From the NCBI GenBank assembly GCA_036927565.1, contig JAYESD010000011.1:96509178-96573177 (forward strand): DNA of 64,000 nucleotides. Direction: 5' to 3'. Position numbers and translations under genes: made by a program. Below are positions 53,775 through 61,593 of this stretch, piece by piece. The notes beneath the pieces are model-generated. The model worked only from the letters and a program-made list of their open reading frames with translations. It did no database searches and was not told the origin of the DNA. Within the stretch, counting starts at the first letter, position 1; the number at the start of each line of letters is the position of its first letter. The stretch comes from Tuctoria greenei (taxonomy: Eukaryota; Streptophyta; Magnoliopsida; Poales; Poaceae).

Positions 53775-55127
53775 AGCTCCTGTCAAGCTAATCCCTTCAT
53801 AGCAAGCTCTTGTAGATGCAAGTAACAGTCGAGACTCATCATTTGGATTGTTAAAAGATTCAATTAAAGTCTGACGATACTTCCCGTCCATTTGAGGGCT
53901 TGTTTGGATAGGAGTGGATCCACTTCAATATAAGTGGTTTGAGGTGGATTGAGGAGAAAATTAGTTCATTCTTCACTTCAATCCACTTCAATCCAATTAG
54001 ATTGAGTACATCCAAACAAGCCCTGCAAGATTTCTTTCTCTTCTCTCCATTTTGATAACTTACGGAGATGCTACTTTATCAGTTCTAATGGATGAATATA
54101 TTGACTATAAATCAGTACCATCTCTCTTAGTGCTTTACACAAGCGACGAAGCGTACAACTTCAATCACAAATCTTGTCTTTACCATTTTCATAGGAATTT
54201 GACCTTAATCTTTCAAGCAAAGATTTATCAATAATTGAAGCTTCTTCATCAGACATGTTAATGGCAGATACAAGTGAAGGGTGTGTCGAAGCTAACAAAA
54301 TCTCAATGGGACTGAAGACAAAGAGATGCTGCATATGAGTGACAATGTCCAGGTTAGACAACATGAAGCTATGATGACAACCTTCAACAACATGAAAAGT
54401 GATGCCAAGGTTATGCTTGCATCAACCAAGATATGTTGTGAGGGTATAACACTTGTTGGGGCAAGCATAACCGTGCTCGGTAAACTTCAGAGTAATCCAT
54501 GGCGAATTCAGAGTAATCCACGCTGGCGTGATTTCTGATTTTGACCAAGGTTATGCTTGCCCCAACAAGTGTTATACCCTCACAACATGTCTTGGTTGAT
54601 GTAAGCATAACTTTGGCATCACTTTTCATGTTGTTGAAGGTTGTCATCATAGCTTCATGCTGTTTAACCTGGACATTGCCACTCATATGCAGGATCTCTT
54701 TATCTTCAGTCCGATTTAGATTTTGTTAGCTTCGACACATCCTTCACTTATAACTATCATTAACATGTGTGATAAGGAAGCTTCACTTATTTGATAAATC
54801 CATGCTTGAAAGATTAAGGTTAAATCCCTATGAAAGTGTAAAAACAAGATTTGTGATCGAAGTTGTTCACTTACTCGCTTGTGTGAAGCACTAAGAAAGT
54901 AGGTACTGATTTCTAAGTCAATATATTTAGGCATTAAAACTAAGAAAGGAGCATCTTCCTAAGTTTTCAAATGGACAGGAGGGAAAGAAATCATTCAAAT
55001 GGATGGGAAAATCCTTCCAAGGATCGCCAGGCTTCAAATTGATGCTTGGAACAATTCAAATGATGATCCACGGGTGTTACTTGCATCTACAAGAGCTTGC
55101 TGTGCAGGGACTAGCTTGACAGGAGCT
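53775..55127. repeat. Large inverted repeat (foldback), arms about 0.57 kb
   Basis: The left arm 53775-54472 and right arm 54549-55127 are inverted copies with a 76-bp centre. Examples: gacaaccttcaacaacatga against its complement near 54640, and agctcctgtcaagct at the outer edge against agcttgacaggagct at 55113-55127. The left arm has an extra 130-bp MITE. Arms differ by point changes and small indels. Parts are open for about 70 codons (MSDNVQVRQHEAMMTTFNN), read into each arm in opposite directions; I do not recognise the protein. A transcript across it would fold into long double-stranded RNA. Confidence 0.9.
53895..54024. mobile_element. Short MITE in the left foldback arm
   Basis: It begins AGGGCTTGTTTGGAT and ends ATCCAAACAAGCCCT (perfect 15-bp inverted ends), with inner tggattgaagtg-type inverted words. 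It is absent from the right arm at the equivalent site, so it inserted after the arms formed. Superfamily likely hAT, not proven. Confidence 0.75.
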
Positions 55128-55302
55128 TAGCAGCATCACGGGCGGTTCTTAAATTGCGCATTTACTTGTATCTGTTTTCTGAGCACAAGCAATGTTCAAC
55201 AGCCGTATGCGAGCACAATTTGGACACAATTTGCAGAATCTAAACATGTTTGAGTATTTATATTGGACTCAATAATTTGGAAGTTTAGTCTTTTAGATAT
55301 TG
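55128..55302. other. Short spacer upstream of SCE1-like copy 2
   Basis: Contains gggcggttct, a word of the CACTA Z repeat family, at 55140. No other feature. Confidence 0.4.
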
Positions 55303-56135
55303 ATGGATCGGGCGCATAGCCGATTGAAGGAGGAGCGCTTGGCATGGCGCAAGAACCATCCCCATGTATGTACATATGGCACACCGGTCGCATGGTTGTA
55401 TATATATGTATCTGCAATGGACTGATGAACTTAACTGTAGTTTTGTTTTTTCGTCTTGTTTGTTTTTGGTATTTCAATTTCTCTGCGTAGGGTTTCTCTG
55501 CGAAGCCTGAATCGGGAGATTTATTTAAGTGGCAGTGCATCGTCCCTGGTAAAGAAGGAGTAAGTCATGAAGAACAAGCACAATATGAGTTTAACCATCG
55601 TCCTCCCATTAATAAATTTCTTTTGTAGACTGAATGAGAAGATGGTTACTACCCCCCTGACAATCTCCTTCTGTGAGGATTATCCCTTGGTGCCTCCAAG
55701 ATGCGCCTTTCCAAGTGGGTTCTTCCACCCAAATGTCCATCGCTCGGGAGCACTCTGCATCGGGATTCTTGATCAAGAGACTGTGAGATAGACCTATTTT
55801 GCTCATGTAATTAATATTTAATGTTGTCAAACTTATTTGAAATGGTTTCTTATGTTGCTTAAATTATATTTTGTAGGGGTGGTACACTGGTTTTACAATC
55901 AAAACTATACTACTTGAAGTTCAGCGTTTGCTGCATCAGCCAAATGTGCCGGATGTTGAAAATGATTGCTATAATCTACTTATCAAGGTTAGATGACACT
56001 TTCACTCAGTGAACAATGTAGGTTATTCATTCCTCCTTCGACATTTGTTAATTTAAATAATGTCAATATTTTTAGGATCCAGGGAAATATAAGAGAAGTG
56101 TTCGGGAGCAAGCAGGACGTTACAATTTAGATTGA
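55303..56135 (+). pseudogene. SCE1-like: SCE1/UBC9-like SUMO-conjugating enzyme gene, copy 2 (captured)
   Basis: Five exons with canonical GT-AG borders: 55303-55365 (MDRAHSRLKEERLAWRKNHPH), 55491-55559 (GFSAKPE then WQCIVPGKEG), 55629-55782, 55877-55987 (GFTIKTILLEVQRLLHQPN) and 56076-56135 (DPGKYKRSVREQAGRY, stop TGA). Exon layout and motifs follow plant SCE1. The HPN motif is intact, and the catalytic Cys is kept in SGALCIGIL. Exon 3 has an in-frame TGA near 55635 and one extra C in the run of C at 55651-55657, so no full protein can be made. It is inverted relative to copy 1 and about 4 kb away. The homology covers introns and 3' flank (to about 56270), so it was duplicated as DNA, not RNA. 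Confidence 0.88.
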
Positions 56136-56279
56136 TCGATGGGATCTTTAGGAATAAGTTTAGATTCAAATTTAGTTTAGAGGGCACACAATGTATGATT
56201 TATGGAATTCATCGAGTTGCAAATTATCTCTGAATTGCAATGTCATTGCGTTTGTTTATGTATTCCAATTAAATCCCTT

Positions 56280-56763
56280 AATTAAATCCTTGCATCGGAC
56301 GCTCACAATCTAGGGCACTCTGGCGTTTCGAAACAATGATCTTCTCAGGTCGTTCTTCAATGAAAACCGCTTGTGATAATTGAACAACTACATACGGTTC
56401 TTATACAATGACTGTCAGTGAAAATACATGATCTTCTCAGGCCGTTGTTAATTAAGAACCGCCTGTGAGATTTTTACATTACATGCGGTTCTTAATTAAT
56501 AACAGCCTGAGAAGATCGAGTATTTACCCAGACGGTTGTTTCTTAAAATCTGCCTGTGCTGTTATTTCATTACAGGCAGTTCTTAAGTAATAACCGCCTG
56601 AGAAGATCGAGTATTTACCCACGCGGTTGTTTTTTAAAATCCGCTTGTGTTTTCTTTCATCACAGACGGTTATTGTATCATTCGTCATCACAGTCGCATA
56701 TTTTTAAGGACCGCCTGTGTTTGAAAAATTGAGGTGCCTGTAAAAATGCTTTTTGTAGTAGTG
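56280..56763. mobile_element. CACTA Z: right terminus and subterminal repeats
   Basis: Words accgcctgtg, cggttcttaattaa and cctgagaagatcgag repeat about ten times in both orientations. The end tttttgtagtagtg at 56763 inverts to CACTACTACAAAAA. The repeat words differ from those of CACTA X. A matching left terminus was not found in the window. The SCE1-like copy 2 ends about 60 bp before the repeats begin. Confidence 0.75.
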
Positions 56764-56966
56764 TTTCCCTCGCACAAAAACCATCATAACAATCAACCAC
56801 AGTATCTCAACGAGATAACCCATCAAACAGTCTACTAGCAAAATAAAACACCAAAGTATCCCTTTCTTTCGAGGTCCACCCTCGTGGGAATTAGTCTTCC
56901 TTCCTTCCTCCCTCAATCATCATCTTCATCACTTCTACTCGCCATCAGGATTTCCGTCGCGATCTC
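56764..56966. other. Spacer between CACTA Z and element D
   Basis: C/T-rich sequence near 56890-56950 (cttccttccttcctcc); no gene seen. The last five bases, ATCTC, are the candidate target duplication of D. Confidence 0.45.
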
Positions 56967-57700
56967 TGTAACACCCTCAAATTTTCGCATCATGCATACA
57001 TGATCATGCATTAAACATTAGTAGGACAAAAAAAATAATAATTATATCCTAAAACATGTATTAGGGAATAAATCTAAAATAATAATCATATATAAAAAGA
57101 AATATATATAATAAATTATATAATAATAAATATATATATAATAATAAATAAATAAAATTAATAAAATAAATAAAATATAAATAATAAAATATAATAATAA
57201 TATAAAGAAAAAAAAAAGAAAAGAAGAAAAAAAAAGAAAAAGAAAAAAAAGGAAAAGGGCTGCTGGCCAGCGGCCGAGCCGCCAGCCCCGCCCCGCCTGG
57301 ACTCCCGCCACGCGCGCCGACCAGCACTCCGAGCGCGCCCGCCCCGACGCTCCCACGCCCCGAGGCCCCGCCGCCTGGCCCACCCCGCCGCCTGCCCCGA
57401 CGCACCGCCCCGATTCGGCTGCGCCGAATCGCGCGCCCGCCTGGACCCCGGCCCCGTCCCGCGCAGCGCCCCTGGGCCCCACCTCCCACGCCCCGCGATT
57501 CCCGCTCGCCCGCCTGTCCCCCACCCCGCACCCCGCTGGCCCCGCCGCCCGATTTCCCACGCCCACGCGGACTCCCGCCCGAGCGCGCGATCCTGCGCCC
57601 GGCCCCGTGTACGCGCCCCGCCCCGAGCCCCGACCGAGTCGGTCCCGCGACCCCAGCGCACCAGCCCCTTGCGCCCCGCCCCCGCGACTCCCGCGCGGGC

Positions 57701-57709
57701 TATATAAAG
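57701..57709 (+). promoter_or_regulatory. TATA box of the left D LTR
   Basis: TATATAAAG lies at the end of the GC-rich block and before AAAACCCTAG. The second LTR has the same box at 62318-62326. Long open frames in the GC-rich block on either strand follow from base composition. Confidence 0.75.
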
Positions 57710-57739
57710 CCCCGGGGGCTTCGTATTCCCCCAACGCCA

Positions 57740-58353
57740 GCGCTCCAGGAAAAACCCTAGCCGTCGGGAAAAAGACCAGAGAACAGAGCAGCAGCCAGGA
57801 AGGAAAAAAAGAGAGGAGGAAGAGGAAGAAAAAGAGGAGGGCATCGTCATCCGCCGGAGATCGTCGTCGTCATCGCCATCGCGTCGCCGTCGTCGTGCCG
57901 CCGGAGGATCACTGCGCCATCTACTTCGTCTACGCGTCGCCATCGTCCCGCGATCTTCGAAGCCATCACATCTACGGTAGGATTCGTTTTTCCGATGCGA
58001 ATTTTAGCGACGTATTAGATCTAATAGACATAAATTGATTTTAGTTGCACCATCAATTTAATTTCAGCAGCATTAATTCTCGCTAAAACCCCCGTAAACT
58101 CATATGAACACGTATGAACTAGTTGCATCTAATTAATAAACAACCGTGGTTAATTAATTATTAAACATTGCATGCATGCATATCATCGCATGTTGATTAA
58201 TGTGCGTGCATCATGTTGATTGTATATGTTCTCTTGTATGTATGATCACGCGTAGAGGAACGTGCTCAAGAGGCCGCATACGAGGATTTCCAAAATCAAG
58301 ACTTTGAAGCGCTTGAGCAACCCTATCCGCCGGAACAAGGCAAGTGTCCTTGA
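57740..58353 (+). CDS. Two-exon open leader region in the left D LTR
   Basis: Exon 1 is open from before the TATA box to 57976 and is very basic (RRKRKKKRR), ending RSHHIY. The GT donor at 57977 and the AG acceptor at 58254-58255 enclose a 279-nt AT-rich intron. Exon 2 (58256-58353, 98 nt) continues in frame with ERAQEAAYEDFQNQ, DFEALEQ and EQGKCP, then TGA. Exon 2 has the same length, phase and gap-free alignment as in B. There is no ATG in the transcribed part of exon 1, so translation is uncertain. In the second LTR the acceptor AG is lost through a small deletion near 62876 and exon 1 carries an indel. Confidence 0.4.
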
Positions 58354-59725
58354 AGCATATTGATCCTATTTTAAAATCAATGTTTTGCTTGCGAACTTGC
58401 ATGCTTGTGTCAAATTGATGGGAATCCTATGGTAGGAAGTTTACTAGTTTGTTTGACCACCCTTGTCACCTAGAATTTATGGTAGAGAGTCGGGAAGGGT
58501 TTTTACCTTTTTGCTTCGCTTAATCAATTGGGATGGCAAACAACACTACACATTTAATTATGCATCAATGATATTATGGTTAATGTGAACTGGTCAATAC
58601 GATGGGTGATCTAAACAAGCCTGGTATGTGGATGGGTTGGATGTTATGGTGGTTTGCTTGCTCTAGATCTAAGGACCGGTTCATGTGAGAATATGCCAGG
58701 TCAACAGTGCCACCACAAGGCCAAGTATGGGTGCGACGTAGCTGAATAATTAGGAGCACTGCTAGTATTGTATGGACCATTGGATGGCGCGGGAATGGGA
58801 GTCGAGGAGGACTGCCCTGGGATCCGCATGGCACACGAGGGGGCCCGTGGGTGGGAGAATGGAGATTCAAGCCTGCCGGTGAAACCTTAGTGGGCCCGTA
58901 CATACTAGTAGTCCCTCTTGAAAGGCTATTTTGTGATCTCTTGGCCACACACCTACAGAAGTGTGAGATGGCATAATGGAGGTTTCTTAGTCATCGAAAG
59001 GTGATGAAATCACAAACATGTGGGTAAAGTGGTACAACCTCTGCAGAGTGTTTAAATACTATCATGATAGCCGTGCTCCCGGTTATGAGCGCCTGGATGA
59101 CCTACATGATTAGAGTTGGAATTGGGATTTGGGATGGTTATGGTCTGGTAATGGTTATTGTTTATGGATTATGGTCATGGATATGAATTTGAGTTATGGT
59201 AATTGGACACGGATAATGATGATGTTGGCAATAATTGGATATGGTTTATATTTTGTTAATATGATGGTTATGATGGGATTGTTTCACATAGACATAGTAT
59301 AATGCTTTACAAATGTTTTACTGTACTTTTCAGCACTTAGCCATTATTACATTCGAAATTTGAATTAGCCACATGTCATACTTTCCACACTTGCTGAGTA
59401 CGACATGTACTCACCCTTGCAATCCCCCCCAACAGCTACTGGAGACAATTGGGAGTACCCTGAGGATCACGTGGAGTACTAGGTTGCGTACCGCCGTCAA
59501 TTGCCTGTGGATTGGAGTCGTGCTGTTTAGTTTATTTTCCGCTGCATTATTTAGAGTTTTATCATTCGTGAACTATTGGATTATTGTAATAAAGTACTTA
59601 TTTAATAGTTAAGACGTGGTTAAATTCTGTATATCGTTTGTGATGCAACCGTATATGTGTGATGAACTTCCTAGGCACACATATGCGTTACGCTTGGTTC
59701 ATATTCGGAATCGGCTGTCACAGAT

Positions 59726-59743
59726 TGGTATCAGAGCCACAGG
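59726..59743 (+). other. Primer-binding site of D
   Basis: TGGTATCAGAGCCACAGG, complementary to the 3' end of initiator methionine tRNA over its first part, three bases after the LTR. Confidence 0.8.
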
Positions 59744-59991
59744 TTGACCGTAGGACGCAGACTAGATAGAATGGACACTTTAGAGCACATAGGAGCACTC
59801 AGGAATCGATGTGTTTGCTTGGTGTGCTGTTTGCTATATATATTGCTTGCTTGTGTGGTTAATAGAGGATTTTGGGATGCTTTAGCATTGCCATGTCCAC
59901 TTAGGCTAGTGTAGTTAGTTGTTTAGTTTCATATCCCTTGATGCATATAGTTGGGGGCGTTCTCTAATTCTTACCTATTGCTCTTCTCCAG

Positions 59992-61140
59992 ATGGTGAGG
60001 ACTCGCAACCAGAGGGATGTCAATGATGAAGAGGAGAACAATGGAGTGCCTCAGAACAACAATTGGCAAGGATCTACTCAGGGAGGTATCAACATCGAGC
60101 AGCTATTGGCCATGCAAAACCAGCTCATGCAGACCATGATACAGACTATGGGACAGCTGCAGGCTGGCAATATCAACAATCAGCCCCACATGCCTCCACC
60201 GCCACCCCGCCTCCTCATAACCGGTTGGGAGAGTTTATGAGGACTAGGCCACCAACCTTTGCTCAAGCCGCAAACCCTATGGATGCGGATGATTGGCTCA
60301 AGTCCGTGGAGAAGAAGCTAGCTATTGTCCAATGCAGTGACCGAGAGAAGGTCCTATTTGCTTCTCATCAACTCGTTGGAGCAGCTGCAGATTGGTGGGA
60401 TGCTTATTGCAATGCTCATGAGAATCAAGAGAGGATCACTTGGGCCGAATTCAAGGAGAATTTTCATTCTCATTATGTGACCGAGAGTGTTATGATCTTG
60501 AAGAGGCAACAATTTGAGAACTTGAGACAAGGAAAATCAAGCGTGAGTGAATATCTCAATAAATTCACTCAACTCTCAAGATATGCGCCTGAGGATGTTA
60601 GCCGGGACAGCCGGAAGCAATACTTGTTCGTGAGGGGATTGAACAATACGATCCAAGTGCAATTGCTCAACTGTGATTATGTCAATTTCCAGAAGCTTGT
60701 GGACAAAGCAATTGTGGTTGAGAACAAGATCCGTGGGATGGAACAAGACAACAAGAGGAAGGCGCCATATCAAGGACAACAACAAGGAAGTAATGTGCGC
60801 CCTCGCTTTGCGCCGCCCAATGCGCCTCATTACAGCTCCTCTATTCCTGCTCAGCGCCCTGGTTATGCACCACGCCCAACTCAGTTTGTGCAGCAGCGCC
60901 CAGTCATGCAAGCAATGCCTTATGCACCTCGTGCTGATTTTCCTGGAACCAATGCTCAAAACCAAGCTCGTCCCAATAATTCTGGTGGAGTTAAGATGTG
61001 ATATACTTGTGGAGAAGCTGGACACTTTGCGAATCAATGTCCTAAGTCAGGCCTTGGTCAAAGAAGCAATGCGCCGAGGCAAAACCCAAGACTTAATGGA
61101 GGACAGCCACAAGGAAGCCGTGGACAGCAGAATTTTGCTC
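59992..61140 (+). pseudogene. Gag of D
   Basis: The ATG at 59992 begins MVRTRNQRDVNDEEENNG. A 1-nt shift in the C-rich run near 60200-60225 moves to the frame containing RTRPPTFAQAANPMDADDWL, the gag core (WAEFKENFHSHYV, QGKSSVSEYLNKFTQLSRYA, KQYLFVRGL) and a Gln/Pro/Arg-rich region. A TGA at 60999-61001 replaces the first Cys of the zinc knuckle; the rest (CGEAGHFANQC) is intact just after it. About 380 codons in total. It would package element RNA. Confidence 0.85.
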
Positions 61141-61148
61141 GTGGCAAT

Positions 61149-61520
61149 GTGAACCATGTCTCTACGGAGGATGCTCAACAAGCGGATGACGTGGTCATTG
61201 GTATGTTTCTCGCCAACTACAACCTCGCGACTATGTTATTTGATTCTGGAGCATCGCATTCATTCATTGCATCGAAGTATGTTGCCAAGTATAGTTTGCG
61301 TATCTCTCATGTGAAGTTTACTCTGTTGGTTAAGTCTCCTGGAGGAGTGATGAGGACAAATATAGTATGTCCAAAAGTAAGCCTTAGAATAAGGGGGATA
61401 GACTTCTCCGCCAACCTCATTGTTTTGGATTCACAAGGAATAAGAGGATCCGTTGGTGCAAAGTGCGATGGAACCACCATACAGAAGCCGAAGCTACGTG
61501 GGAACGTGAAGAAGACCTGA
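61149..61520 (+). pseudogene. Protease of D, fused to the integrase tail region by a deletion
   Basis: The retropepsin motif MLFDSGASHSFI is intact, followed by PGGVMRTNIVCP and ANLIVLDSQGI. At about 61440 the sequence jumps to terminal pol sequence, read here out of frame until the stop at 61518. The true terminal frame (TEAEATWEREEDLKAEFPHL) overlaps from about 61480. Confidence 0.8.
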
Positions 61521-61593
61521 AGGCAGAATTCCCGCATCTTTTCTCCACGCTGTCGAATCTCGAGGGCGAGATTCACTTTAAGGGGGGTAGGTT

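Larger units (their letters stand above)
56967..59722 (+). mobile_element. Left LTR of D (2756 bp)
   Basis: It starts TGTAACACCCTC and ends GGCTGTCACA before the primer-binding site. Internal layout: A/T-only block with poly-A words (57030-57255), a very GC-rich block (57256-57700), the TATA box, a 2-kb leader with an intron and short open exon, then a TGG/TTATGG-rich segment (59100-59280). Confidence 0.9.

Noticed and set aside
57042..57943. Long minus-strand open frames in the D LTRs (also 61700-62551)
   Set aside because: They cover the GC-rich and A/T-rich blocks, are Gly/Arg/Ala-rich followed by Ile/Phe/Tyr runs, and lie opposite the LTR promoter; composition explains them.
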